From assembly GCF_035582795.1 (NCBI RefSeq), contig NC_134367.1:53165562-53229561 (forward strand): DNA of 64,000 nt. The letters run 5' to 3'. The DNA is from Mycteria americana (taxonomy: Eukaryota > Chordata > Aves > Ciconiiformes > Ciconiidae). Below, piece after piece: positions 24,100 through 36,796 of the stretch (position 1 is its first letter; each line of letters opens with the position of its first letter). The notes below the pieces were generated by a model. The model saw nothing but the letters and a program-made list of their open reading frames with translations, was not told where the DNA came from and made no database searches. Position numbers and translations under genes: made by a program.

Positions 24100-27000
24100 A
24101 CAGCCCCTCGGAGACCTGCGTTAATCGGGAGGAAGCGAGTCCTGAGAGCTAGGTGCCTCTCTGCCCCCTGTCATTAATTGGGTAAAATTTACGAGGATTT
24201 AGGTTTCTCTTGTTTGGTCCTGGGGTCTTTAGGAGAGCTTATTTTGCGTTTTCCAGCTTTCTCGTGCAGGTTTTCATTTAAAATGATAACAGAAACCTTG
24301 AGCTGGGATTCCTGTTGCAGTCTCTTTGTCTCAGAGCTGAGGATTTTGGGGAAAAAAACCACACCAAATATCGAAAGAGTTGGCAGTGTGGAAGATCAGC
24401 CTATAAAAAGGCCAAATATTCTTACATATACTTAGAATTATATTGTTACATATGCGTGCAAGACTGGATGATACGAGACATGTACAAATCTATAAAATCT
24501 GACAAAAGTCCAATATGTAAAACATATGTTTCACATTTTGCTTACATATGTTTTGGTTTTAGATTTGAACAAAAGACAGGTCAGGCAGTTGCTACCCTTC
24601 ATTTTTTCATTGTAATGAACAGGAAGCTTGCCTGTCTACTCAAGGGTAACTGGTTTCCTACTCTTTCTTGTAAGCTGTTTATTTTCTCTAGCTCACTTCT
24701 GTTTTCCTCCTTAAACTCATTTTTATGCAAACAGAAAAAAAGTCAGACTACCTAGGCATCAAGCAATCTTCTGTCACAGAAGTAGTTGAAATAGGGTTGA
24801 AACCCAAACTATTTTCATTGTATCTAAAGAATAACTGAGCTACAACTTTAATTTTTTGGCAGATATTTACATTTGCAAGGCTAATATTTGGAAAACTTTT
24901 GGAATGAATAATGAATACTTACATTTCACAAAGGTTAATAAATCACTAGGAGGTTACTGGTGAAGCATGTTAACAAATAGCATCTCTAACTCTTGTTACT
25001 TGAATACATTTTGTACTGCTGCTTAATTAAATACATGTCCCTCATTTTCCATAGGACTGGTAGGGACACTGCTCTGTTCTTGTGTTACTCCATTCCGTGC
25101 TCTGTTGTCTTTCTGTTCACATGATCATCTTAACTTCCTGAACATTGTATCTTCCCACCACTGTTTATTTCACTGATGGCTTAATGTCTTTGAACACTGG
25201 CAAATGTGCTCTGGTGCCCCTTCCTCCATAAATTTAAGATGCTACGACATCTGCAGTCCACTTCTGTGCTGGGATACCACTCCACTACTATATTCTGTTT
25301 TCATATACATAGGTAGCAGAACATGATGCATATCTGCACCTCAACTGGGTTGGTATATAATCCAAGACATTTATGCTACTGGAGGATTCTCTCTTCTTCT
25401 AAACAAGTGTGGTGTGTGAGGTGTAGGCACAAGTTCGTATCTGGTAGTCTTGCTGAAGAGAAAGCAGTTGCCCACAATAGAATAGTGTAGAAAGCTGGAA
25501 TAGCTAACTTTTTAGAAGCATAAAGCAGGATTCACTAAAGCATGTCATTCAGAGTCTTCTATTTCATTACAAAATTTTAATGTTGTTTATTAAATCAGAG
25601 AGAACCATGCTTTGAATTAGGAAGAGCTGTTGCAAACAGAAGACGGCAGGACTGAGACAAGAACAGTTGGTACCTAACCTAGAGTCAGTTCCCTGTTCAT
25701 ATGAGGTATTAATTTGATTTCTGAAAATGTTGAATGTTACTGTCAGAAAAAAAATTAAGTGAATTTCCTTTTTGACATAAATAGCTTGATCCAAGTGGTA
25801 GTCTTAGAGTCATGCAGACATTTATATGGAACTCACATGCTTTCTGAGCTGTACCTTTTCAGTTTCCCTTCATTTCTTAGAGTGCACTTCTGCTTTCATA
25901 TTCTTCTTGCCGTCAAGTCAATAAGTTAGTCTGCAGGGTCACACCAAGGTAAGAATATATCTTCAGAAAAGGTTTGAGTCAGCACTGTCACGGGAGGTCC
26001 CCTGCCCTCCTCCTCATGTCAGTACAAGCATTTGAATATCTGCATAACGAGCTGGATTTGGAAACTGATTCATGTAAAAGTGATCCAACTAAAAAATACA
26101 GGTTGGTTTTAACCTAGATCAGGTCTCTGATCTGCCTCATTATGTAGGTGTGTGAAAGGCTGTGCTTGCACAGTGGAGGATGCAGTGCCAGGACTGAGTT
26201 TGAGCAGCAGGAAGAAAAAGAGAACACTACTTCCAGCAGTCTTGGCTTGTGGTAGCTTAAGTTGATCACTAGTTTAAGTTGCTGAAGTCTAAAAGTCAGT
26301 TTAACCCTTACAGTAGATGACAGACACTGTTTGAATGAAGTTCAACAGATGAAGCCTGTTTCTGGATTTCCTACATTTCAGCTTGTGTGTCAGGGTTTGT
26401 CTGTAGTGCTTGTTTTATTTGTTGTTCATGCACACGTGTATATGCATCTACTATATATAAGTTTTCTTGTAGTTTATCCTTTATTACCTGAAGATGCTGC
26501 CATCCTAGGATGTCAATAATTGCAAAAGGAAAGTCATGGTTAGAGAGCACTACCACCCATTTTCCCTGGTATCTCCAAACTCTGTATATACTCTCTCTAA
26601 GGTTTCATCCAGTTTTCTGTTATAAAGCAAGTCACCCCCTTTCTCTGTTCCTCCAGTTGCTAAGCAGCAGCTGTTCTCCCCATTAGCCAGCCATGTATTT
26701 GCATGAAAATAATCAAGCTTGAATATATAACTGCTTCTAATCATCCACAGTTAAACAGCTGTACAATAAAAATTTGAGTATTAATAGTATTAGTTATCAC
26801 CATAACTGATGACTGTCTTAAAAGTTAGAATTTCCCTATAGAGTAAAATCAATATAGTTTTGCCTTTTTTGTTTGTTTGTTTTTAACAAAAGGCATATCA
26901 GTTTTTTCTTTCTCTTAATCCTTACTATGTACCTACTTAAACTGGTCACAAAATGGTATCTGCAGTTCACAAAAAAATTATAAATGCAAATATGAGCAGA

Positions 27001-28539
27001 CACAGAATCATCTAGCAAGTGAACACGATGGGGGCCAGGGAGAAGCCACATTTTTCAAATATGTAATTACAGTAGCAGAATGCAACAGAATTTGATGATA
27101 AAAGTTTATAGCACAAAGGTAAAATTTCAAACAGTACATCTTAACTTCAAAACTGACTTACGTATCCGTGTTTGAGTTCCTATTGATTTCCAGGATGTTC
27201 AGTATTTCTGAGGTCTATGATCTGAAATCTTGGAGTGCTCTCTCAGTCTGGGGATGCCCTGGGTTTATCCAAACTACATTTCAGAATGAGGGCTGAGTGT
27301 GGCCCACGTGTTATCAGGTGTTGATTTTTCAGGTGACAGAAACATGGTGTCTGCAGGGAGAAAACCTGGGCACACGGATCAGGAGTAGTACGTGGTTCAC
27401 CCAGTTGGTATCCCAACCTAGACAGTCAGACCGTCTACATTACACAGGAAGTTTATTTCCCTCACAGACTCACAGACTAAGTGCCTCACAGACTAAGTGA
27501 ATTAAAAATGTCTAAATGTTCAGACTAAAATATTTTGTGCTACGCTGTGTAATTTTGGACTGCCAAACCTGTACATACTTTGCCACGTATTCCATAGTCT
27601 CATGTTAGGCTCTAAGGCTCCCTAAACACTCAGTGCAAGAAGTGGTTCGCTTAATCCGCAAAAGTGAGTACACTGGATGAGAAGCTGTCTAGAAATGCTG
27701 AGAAAGTATAAACTGAATATTCCCCTGCCCAAAAGTGTAAGGCTGAAGTCTTCTCTCTGGATTCTCAGTTTGGAGTCCTCTCCTAGAGTTAGGTACCCAA
27801 GCAAGTACAACCTTTATCTTATTTGGGAGATAGAAGAACAGGGAAAGATAGCTCTTCTTCCAAGTCAAGCATATCTGGGATTTGAAAACAGATCCACATT
27901 TCACACAAGTGCCTTCACAGTAGGTTAATGGATGAACTAATGCACCTAGGCAAAATATTAGGAAAGATTAATTTCTGGTGGTCTTTCATGTTTTAAGAAA
28001 GCTTTTAGACCAGACATCATAGGCAAGGTACACAGGAAGATTCCTCATATGAGAGTCCTGACAAGCCTTGATTATACTCCAGGTAGTTAGGCCCACTTAT
28101 GCCAGAATTTGAGGCAACATTGTGCATGCCCATCATACCAGTGGAAAGTCAAGTACTATTTGGACATTACCAAATAAAAAAGTAAGGATAGCATGTGAAC
28201 AGCAACTTGTAGGATACCAAACTGGCTTAAAGTGCCACCTAGGCTGCTGAATTCATTTGTGGAGGTAACTGTGCTTTGGAAATAATGTTTAAGATCTTAA
28301 TTCATGAGAATTTTTTTTTTTCCCCTCAGTGAATAGATACAGGCTAGGCAATAGGCTCTGAAGTGTAATGCAGTCAGGTTCTGTCAGAACCAGGGCAGTC
28401 ACACATTTAATCAATGGCCTTACGCCAACAATGTCTTGCCATTAGAAACCTGATGGGAAAACTAACCTAGGTCTCAATTACAAAAATGTTAGAAGTATCA
28501 AAGCAGTCTTTTAGCAAAGACTCTAAATAAACCTCTCAG
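24100..28539. other. Intergenic stretch upstream of REV3L
   Basis: AT-rich unique sequence. The longest open frame (24,315-24,755, 146 codons, plus strand) is rich in Cys, Phe, Ser and Lys and resembles nothing I know. A short direct repetition of a CACAGACTAAGTG unit occurs near 27,465-27,500. I see no promoter-like or gene-like structure beyond the island edge. Confidence 0.5.
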
Positions 28540-29700
28540 GGCAAGAATGGCGCCATGTGATTGGAAAGTAACAAATGTTTTTGAAGGAGAGCCCGAGGAA
28601 GTGTTATGTGCAACTGTTGCAATATGTGGGACATAAGAAACAAAACATAGGATAAGGAAAGGCATAGAAGTAAAAAAACCCAACCAAACAAAAATCTTTG
28701 GCGTAGTTAAGGTAGATTTTGTTGGGGTAACTGGGTATTTTTTTGATAAAAATTAATTTACTGACAAAGGAAATGAAGTAGATTTAATCTGTACTTCATA
28801 AAAAGATTTGGTATAGTGCCATATGAGAAATTAAGTAGGTTGCATAACATAAAGAATTGCTAATGGGAAATGACAATGGATTGTATTGAAAGAAGGACTG
28901 TAAAACTGGAAGTTGGCTTCCAGGTAGAGTCCACCCATTTAATGTCTTTAGCGTAGTCCTTTTTAGCATATAAATAAAAATTGCTGGTAACCTTAAGTTT
29001 GGAGGAGAACAGGCATATCATATAGGAAGAATTGTGTGGTTTGGATTGGAATAATAGAAATGTCATAACATCTTGCGTATGAAAGGCAAGATTTTGTACT
29101 TTAACATTGCTAAGAATTTTCTGCTCTGAACTGGAATGTCAGAAATGACAGAAGAAAAGATCTGGGAGTCAGAGTAGTATGGATCTACCCCCATGATGGA
29201 GTCTAAAAGATAAGTACAATCCTAAACTGCTCGAAGTGAGTGATTTCTATCAAAGCAGGTGATATATCAATGTAATTATATAAGATCTAGGTCATAGCTT
29301 ATTTGGACTATTTTTTTAAGTTGTCAAGAGGGATGAATTTAAACTAGAGGAGGTACAGAGTGGGGGTCTGAAAATGATCATAGATATGAAAAGCCTGTTT
29401 ATCAGAAGATAAAAATCAGTTGGCTTCATCTAGAAAAACAAAAGATGAGAGAATATAAGTGAACTTTGTAAGTATATCCGTAACTTTGGAGTAAGCAAGA
29501 AGGAAAAATATTTAAGCCAAAGAACAGTATTGATGTAGAATGATTAGATACAAACTGGAAATTAACTGACCATGAAAGAAGGTTTCTAACCAATGGAGGA
29601 ATTAATTTCTTCTCTCAGTGAAAGTAGCAGGGGAGAGCATTTTAGCAAGTTTTAATATAGAGGTTGATGAGATTATGGAAAGGGTTATATGATGTTTGCT
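28540..29700 (+). mobile_element. Ancient CR1/L3-like LINE, degenerate
   Basis: Several stretches in colinear order match the reverse-transcriptase part of old amniote CR1/L3-type elements. The first is GACAAAGGAAATGAAGTAG..., then a TTTGGTATAGTGCCATATGAGAAATTA-like segment (about 28,805-28,835). Next come a short GGAGGAGAACAGGCATATCATA-like run near 29,000, AAAGATCTGGGAGTCAGAGTAG near 29,160, and a GAGGAATTAATTTC-like 3' part near 29,600. Substitutions and indels have destroyed all reading frames. Limits are approximate. The identification is from memory of the consensus and was not aligned. Confidence 0.6.
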
Positions 29701-32079
29701 GGTTATCGCACATGACTGTACCTGATGATCAACATTCTAGAAGAATTGCATATAGTTCACCAAACATTTCAATAGTGGGTTCCTCTAATCGATGCAGACA
29801 ATTTAGCCATTAGGATAAATGAGTTTTCATCATCATTATACAAAATACATTGTATACCATGGATATGGTATAGCTTTCTGTTTCAGTAAACCTTGACTGT
29901 AGCACAAAATGCAACTCTGTTACAACATGTATTGTGTCCTTATGTATATGTTCATATCTGTAAATGAGTTGTGTATACAAATTCACGTACATAATGTTTA
30001 TATGAAAATGCAAAGCCACCTTTGACCATTTTTGTTTCCTGGGTTGTATTTGCATTTAGCAACTTATATTTCAAACAGAAGTTTTGCTTGAAAGTTATTC
30101 AACTTTTTGTTTGTTTTGAAAGTAACAGTTTTTTTCCTAACATTTTCAGGTCTTGCTGTTGCCTCATACCAGAAAAACCTACCAGTGAGTGTGCGTACAG
30201 GAAAATGCATAAGTATTCAAGAAAATGATATAAACTGAAATGTAAAAATGAATAAAGAATTACACGTGTAACAATGTAGAACTATACCACTTTTTTTTTA
30301 AATTGAGAAAGTGTATTTAATTGAGAAGCAGCATATGCGTGATGTAAGAAAATGGTCAGTAAACACTTAATTTTAATTCTAACGATGATATTCCTGATCT
30401 GTACTGTGCTGACAGAATTCTACATGTCAAGAGGGGATTGAGGTTCCCTCCCATGCTTGGAGAATGACCTATTGTCAAGAGCAAAATATTTATATAATTG
30501 CATAAGGAGTTGAGTTTAATATAACAAGAACACATGCATTGTTGGGGAACAGTTAACAGTATAGTAATAAGTGAAGTTTAGTGATTGGATGTATGACAAT
30601 GAGAATTTCATAGATGAAATTTGGTTAAGATGAACTGAGGAAGTCGTAGATAATTAAGGAATAGTGCTAGAGCTGTTTTTATGAGTGGCATTGCTGAATC
30701 AGCATAATTAAAAACCCCACTGTCTAGTACTTGGGTCTAATGACTATAAACATTGGGTATGGATTTAAAAGAGAAAACTGTGTGTAATGACATATAACAT
30801 TTGAACATTAATACTGTTTGTGAGAATGGTACGTTCAACAGTGAGAGTTACTGGCAAGTAGTGGCGTATAAAGGGAAAAATGGTTGAGTGTTTGAATAGC
30901 TTTTGTTGTAAAAATAAAAGTAATTGGTTTATTTTTACAACAGAGCTGCCAGTTGAGGCTGCATGTGGTTGATCTACTTCCCAGGAGAAAGCATATGTGA
31001 CTGGGTGGGGTTTATTAACTTAAAAAGTATATTTAATTTATATGTCCACTTATCTACATGTGTACATATCCCTACCAAACTCTGAAATTTTTATTCCATA
31101 CAATGCAGCTCAGGTGAATGGTTGTAAGAATTGTTTTTAAACAGGCAAGCGAAACATAATTTTTCATGTTTTAGTTCTGATAAATAGCTGAAGCATTTAG
31201 TTGAAACTCTCCATTGAGAAATATGTCTGGTGTGAAGAGAGTTAGCCCAAATGGTTCAAATAGTAAGTAATTAAAAAGATTTCATAATGGAAAACTTTCA
31301 AGTACTATAACTGCCAAAACCCCTATCAGTCTCCTGTAACTTATGTAGCCAAATACACATGAGTATGTGGTTATTTGAATTTTTGTTGTTTTAAAATGTG
31401 ACGTGTTTCTGTGAATGAATCACAGAAATGGGGCTGGATGGTATGTGGTGAAATCCATTTAATTTTAGATGTTGTATTTTTTTCTGCCATGTAGTCTGAC
31501 TTATGGGAGGCATTCCTCATTCATGCATCAGACAAAGTGAAAGAAGCCTCAGTCCAATATGCAGATCACAAACAGCCATCTGTTATCCAAAAAGAGAGAG
31601 TCACCATAAAAGTAAACTTAAAATGCTTTAAGATTAGATTAGAGGTGGCAGAGCCCCATTAAATGCTTTGTCCATCTCTGTCAGTATTGGTCCCTGTAAT
31701 ATATGAATGTTTACATTATGCTGCAGCTTCAGATGCCTACTATTTTTTTCTATTAGGACAATTACCAATGGTTTAGAACTCAGTGTGTGTTTCCTGTATT
31801 GCCTAAATCTTTCTGTTCCTAATTAAGTATGTGTATATAACCTTTTATCACCTCAAATAATCATTTTTCCTTGTTTTTTATTTTCCTTATTTTTCATTTT
31901 CCTTCTTGGGGTTTGTTCCTTTGAAATAATTTTCCAGAACAAACTGAATGTTAAGAAAAAAGCATTTTGAACTTCTTACTTGCTTACCTTGAGCAAGTAA
32001 GGTAACACCTGTTTAGGTTTGTAAGATTTCCTTTTGAGTCTTTCCAGCTCCCAAAGAATTTCTGTTATTTTTTATGTGA
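29701..32079. other. Intergenic gap without recognised feature
   Basis: AT-rich sequence with T and A runs. Apart from a perfect hairpin at 31,975-32,001 I see no repeat, gene or promoter. Confidence 0.5.
31975..32001. repeat. Perfect inverted repeat, 10-bp arms
   Basis: CTTACTTGCT and AGCAAGTAAG flank a 7-base loop TACCTTG. It could form a hairpin in single-stranded DNA or RNA. It does not lie at a recognised gene end. Confidence 0.85.
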
Positions 32080-33100
32080 ATTCCATCCAATTTGCAGAGA
32101 TCTTTCTTGTAATATGCCTAGAACTCATTGGTGAATTCCAGGCGTGGTTGTAAAGAGCATGGATGAAGAATTTATGGTTTATGTCCAGATAGAGTTTTTT
32201 ACTTTGTTTCAGGCACCCATATGACCTCCATGTGGAGGGCAGAATTAATTACTTGAGGGTGTTAATGTTTGGTCCACCAAGAGGCTTGAAGGACTTTGTT
32301 GGTTGTCCACAAATAAAACGTTCTACAGTGTGCCCTATGGCTGTACATAGAGAAACTGTTACCTTCCTGCTCCAGGATACAGTGCTTCCAAGTATGCAAG
32401 TCAAATCTAAATTAGACTTCCCGGTACTCTGTTACAAATCTATTTGTAGTTTCTGCTTGCTTGTTATCCTTAGATCCTTTACAAATATACCTTTGGTGCA
32501 TTTCTATCCTATAGAACATATTCCAGAATCTGTTCCAGAATATTTTTCTCAGTCTTTTCCATAGCAGTAGCTTGCTTTTTCTTGTACTCAATTTCATTTT
32601 ACTGTTTTCTGACTGCATTTTAGCCACACTAAGTTACTTTGAGGTATCTCAGTGTCCTCAAAGTTGTCTACCTTGTGGCCTCTCGGGGATTAATGAAGAT
32701 GTCAAATAAAACAAGGCCTCACAACAGTACCTGTGGCACCACACATACAGATAGGTTGCTACTTGGCCTTTATCCTAGAATTCTTTTATTTGCTGTTTTC
32801 TTGAGCCCTACAATATTCACTGTTTTCCTTAAGCTTCAGAATTTTTACACAGTCCTTGTGTCTTTGTACCTCTCGTTCAGCATTGCAATCTATCCAACAC
32901 ATTCTGAGTGATTTTTGAGGTTTCATGAGAGTACCAAATGCTTTCCCAAAATTGAGTTACGTAATAGCTAAAGATTTCCTTTGGACTCTGTATTTTGTTC
33001 TGGCTTTTGGGGAAAGTCTTGTTGTTTGTTTTTATTGTAAGCTAAATATTGCCTAGTATTCTGTTGTCCTTTAAGGCTAACATTTTCAGGCTTGCTTGGC
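32080..33100 (-). mobile_element. Degenerate CR1-like LINE, minus orientation
   Basis: The plus strand contains the antisense of CR1-type reverse-transcriptase sequence. The clearest part is ATTAATGAAGATGTCAAATAAAACAAGGCC..., followed by an AGTACCTGTGGCACCAC-like segment (32,690-32,745) and a TTTCATGAGAGTACCAAATGCTTTCCC-like segment (32,920-32,950). In antisense CR1 copies the same landmarks are ATTAATGAAGATGTT, CCCTGTGGCACCCC and a segment reading ...CAAAAGCCTT. The portion left of 32,600 is weaker and its inclusion is uncertain. The 110-codon plus-strand frame here (32,232-32,564) is not a host gene. Confidence 0.55.
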
Positions 33101-33777
33101 TTGAAACTAAGTTTAGTATAGCTTAGAATTTCAGAGGTAGTGCTCTTATCCAGATATTTTAAAAACTAATTTTATGACTACTGAAACTTAGTTTCAAAAA
33201 TGTTCATTTACTGAGCACTTTTTGCTAGTGTTCTTTTTTGCTCAGTACTCACATTGAAGGGACTTTCCAACTTTTTTAAGGGTTTGCTTCCTCCAACACC
33301 AATCTTAATGGGAGTATACAAACAGGAGGGGGGAAAAAAGAATGGTGTCCATACATTCAAATGTGTCTTCATAAAATGCAGAAAGCCACAGAATACCATG
33401 GTACTATTTACTAGCTATATGATATTTTACCAGAAATTAGTAACACTTTATTTTAGTGGGACATCCATCAGTTAAACACAGTTGCACTTCTTACTCTTTC
33501 CAAAATCAAAGCACACCTACATTTAAAGATTAAAATACTGGTATTTATGCTAATTAACAATACTCTATTTGTGTAAGTTCACTTTACAGAGTCTCAATGC
33601 AGTGCACAAAGACGACATTGCTAGGCATATGGCACATCAAAAAAAAGGAAATGCACACAGTTGTATACAGGTAATCCCAAAAAGAGATCACTGGAGCTGA
33701 AGTTCATCCAGAATATGGTCTTCCTAGATATATGTTCCCTTTATAAATACTTATCTGTGTGCTTGAGATATTATTAA

Positions 33778-33810
<33 letters not shown>

Positions 33811-36216
33811 CTACCAATTCTAGTAGTATCTACTAAAGGATGACACTGAAAATGCAGGCCCCATCAGCACACAGACCTACCTCAACAATTTTGGAGTCTT
33901 GCAAATAAAATTAATTTTCTTACCAGTATATTGATCATTTTATATCTCAAAGCATGAGATAGGTACAGCTGGAGATAGAAACTTTGGAAGAAAACAAATT
34001 ATAGAGTAGATCTGCTAATCTAATGTGATATGTTAATTGAAGTTAGGAAAGAGTGAAAGGAAAGACACCATGATTTTGTTTCCAGATTCTTGGGAGGAAA
34101 ATTGTGTGTGTTCCTCATGGACTCCTAGTCAAGTACAGAAATTGGATAAATTCTCTCTGGAAGCTGTGCAGTTAAGTGACTGAGACTGGATTCTGTTGTA
34201 ATACGGCACGTGTTTCCTGCTGTCTCTTGAGTAATCTTGCAGCTGCTTTAGTTAGAAAATCAGTGATACTTGTTTTCCTCCAAAAGCAGGAACTTGATGG
34301 CTTGGCTAATACAATTAAACAACACTGCCCCCAATCTGTAAAGTATTAAGTACTGTGCCATATTCCAGTCTCCCCACCCACTGCACCTCCACCTTCCTTT
34401 TCCTATGCTACTTTTTAAGCTATTTTGTGGAGACAGTATTTTCTGTCGCTGTTTTTATGAGGACAGGACTTAGGCTTTTGACCTATTTCTTTTTTTTTTC
34501 TCTAATAATTTAAGTGATGCGTTGGCATTAGGACCATGCTTTTTTTCAAAGAAAATGTTGAGTGAAAGTACTAATACGCAGGGAAAAATAGGAAATTATT
34601 ATGCTGTAAAAATAACTTTGAAAGAGTCTGAGATTCAGATTCCCTTCAGAGAGGGAAGGGAGCCTTCCAAGAAGTGATCACATTCTCACACTCAGCTTTA
34701 AACACATTCTTTATCTTTAAAAGGAAACAGAAGAGAATCAGTCAGTAAATCAAGTGTAGTTGTGGGCTTGTTGGCAAAACTGTATCATTCTGAAATAAAG
34801 CATTAGGACTGGACATTTGAAACGAGAATTGCCAGTGCTAAGACCTCTTGTGCTTTGAGAAAAGTGGGTATGTCTTTCATTAGACAATACCTTTCCTGCA
34901 TCCCTTGATTGTTTTTCTTCATCATTGTCTAAAGATAGCAGTTATGATGGCTGTTCTGGGTGAATCTTTAGGTACACATTAAAAACCAGACTGTCTTTTT
35001 GTACTGTATTTTTGTGCTGCAATGAATAAGCTTTTAAAATCACTGTAAGTTTGGGGTTTTTTTTAATATCTATTTGTTTGAAAAGGAAATTGAATTTCTT
35101 TCCAAAAAATCCCCACCTTTTCTTAGTTGTTGTTGGAGAAAAAAATACCTGTTTAAAGACCACATGTTCTAGCTGCAACTTTTAAAACCTGTTTTGTGAT
35201 AAAGGTTTCGCTACCAGTAACCTGAGTTTCTCTCGATTGCTTTGGCATGAGTTTACTAGTCCCTTCCCTGATTTCTTATTTTCCTGACTGGCACAGAATT
35301 ACTTTTTGCCTGGAGTACTTCAGAAATTGCTTATTTTAAACAAAAGAAATCAACAACATCCATGTTTTTCAAGCTTATCCAGAGTAGCTTTATCTTTTAT
35401 CACACTTTGAAAGTATTAGTATTTTTTAAATTAAATAGTTCTGATTAGAAGTAAATTTTGCTCAGATAAAGAGAAAATACAGCAGTAGTTGCCAAAAGGG
35501 ATAAAGTGCACTACCTGGAAACATATCCTTTATTTCTTATGTTCTGACGGAAAAGGAGATGAATGAGCATGTTAGAGGCACAACATTTCTGTAAATATTG
35601 TATTGTTGTTAGCATAATTTATTTCTATGTGCCTAATAAAACCAAAACTTTTTAAGCTTATTTTAATTTAATCGTGTAAAATGATAACATTGCTACTTCA
35701 AAGGTTTAAAAATTCCAAATGATTTGGCATGAACTGTACTGTGACAGTAGAATTCCTAATTTCCTCGTTGGCTTCTTTGTAATGTTCCTTACCATATATT
35801 ACGTCTATACTGTGAATTAAAAAAGGGCTAGAGAGACTGCTGTGTACCTCTGCCTCCAAATGCTGTCCCCTGAGCAGGGTGGGAGCAGCATTTGAGATGG
35901 TACTAGTTGTTATGGGCCTAAACTGCCACACAGAATGCTAGCAGCTTAACAGCGTGGGTGATGAGCAGCCCGTTTTTCAAGCTAATTCCTTGGTACCATT
36001 TTACTAAACAGTATAGGCAGAGCAGCAGTGTCTCAGATAAGGTTTTTTTAAACGTGCCAATTTGCCAAATTCAGGACAAGACTTTTAGGGGTATTCAGTT
36101 CCACTGATTTCTTTCTTTTCTAAGTGCTTCAAATACATTAATTTTTATGACATAATAAATGAGTAATAATGGCACTTGCTTAAGAGTCCGTAGTCCCTGC
36201 ACTCAGTACTATGTAT
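33101..36216. other. Intergenic gap with one microsatellite
   Basis: AT-rich sequence. An (ATT)n/(ATC)n tract lies at 33,770-33,810. No open frame here resembles a known protein and I see no other element. Confidence 0.5.
33770..33810. repeat. (TTA)n/(TCA)n microsatellite
   Basis: About seven trinucleotide ATT units pass into TTATCA units. It is a simple imperfect repeat, probably length-polymorphic. Confidence 0.88.
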
Positions 36217-36221
36217 GCAAG
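36217..36221. repeat. Target-site duplication, left copy
   Basis: GCAAG immediately before the LTR's first TG, identical to the copy at 36,792-36,796. Confidence 0.85.
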
Positions 36222-36791
36222 TGTGCTCGTTTTGGCTGGGATAGAGTTAATTTTCTTCATAGTAGCTAGTATGGGGCTATGTTTTGGATTTGTTCTGAAA
36301 ACAGTGTTGATAGCACACTGATGTTTTAGTTGTTGCTAAGTAATGTTTACGCTAGCCAAGGACTTTTCAGCTTCCCATGCTCTGCCAGGCGCACAAGAAG
36401 CTGGGAGGGGGCACAGCCAAGATAGTTGATCCAAACTGGCCAAAGAGCTAATCCATACCATATGGTGGCATGCTCAGTATATAAAGCTGGGGGAAGAAGG
36501 AAGTGGGGGACATTTGGAGTGATGGCGTTTGTCTTCCCAAGTAACTGTTATGCGTGATGGAGCCCTGCTTTCCTGGAGATGGCTGAACACCTGCCTGCCG
36601 ATGGGAAGGAGTGAATGAATTCCTTGCTTTGCTTGTGTGTGCAGCTTTTGCTTTACTTATTGAAGTGTCTTTATCTCAACCCACGAGTTTTCTCACTTTT
36701 ACTCTTCTGATTCTCTCCCCCATCCCACCAGGGGGGGAGTGAGCGAGCGGCTGTGTGGTGCTTAGTTGCCAACTGGGATTAAACCACGACA
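36222..36791 (+). mobile_element. Solo LTR of an endogenous retrovirus
   Basis: This 570-bp segment begins with TGTG and ends with CGACA (TG...CA termini). It is flanked on both sides by the same 5-bp target-site duplication GCAAG (36,217-36,221 and 36,792-36,796). A promoter-like TATATAAAG lies at 36,478-36,486, about 45% along, where a U3 TATA box is expected. The rest includes a CTTTATCTCAACCCACGAG segment and a GGGGGGGAGTGAGCGAGCGG segment that I recall from a high-copy avian LTR family. A 5-bp duplication fits class III (ERVL-like) elements. No gag, pol or env lies next to it, so it is a solo LTR left by recombination between two LTRs. It is well preserved compared with the CR1 copies nearby. 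Confidence 0.9.
36478..36486 (+). promoter_or_regulatory. TATA box of the solo LTR
   Basis: TATATAAAG sits in the U3-like part of the LTR, so transcription would start about 25-30 bp downstream, on the plus strand. Activity is unknown. Confidence 0.6.
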
Positions 36792-36796
36792 GCAAG
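36792..36796. repeat. Target-site duplication, right copy
   Basis: GCAAG immediately after the LTR's terminal CA, identical to the left copy. Confidence 0.85.

Noticed and set aside
24315-24755. 146-codon plus-strand open frame next to the island
   Set aside because: It has no recognisable motif and a composition typical of random AT-rich translation. It could lie in a divergent lncRNA but is not called as protein-coding.
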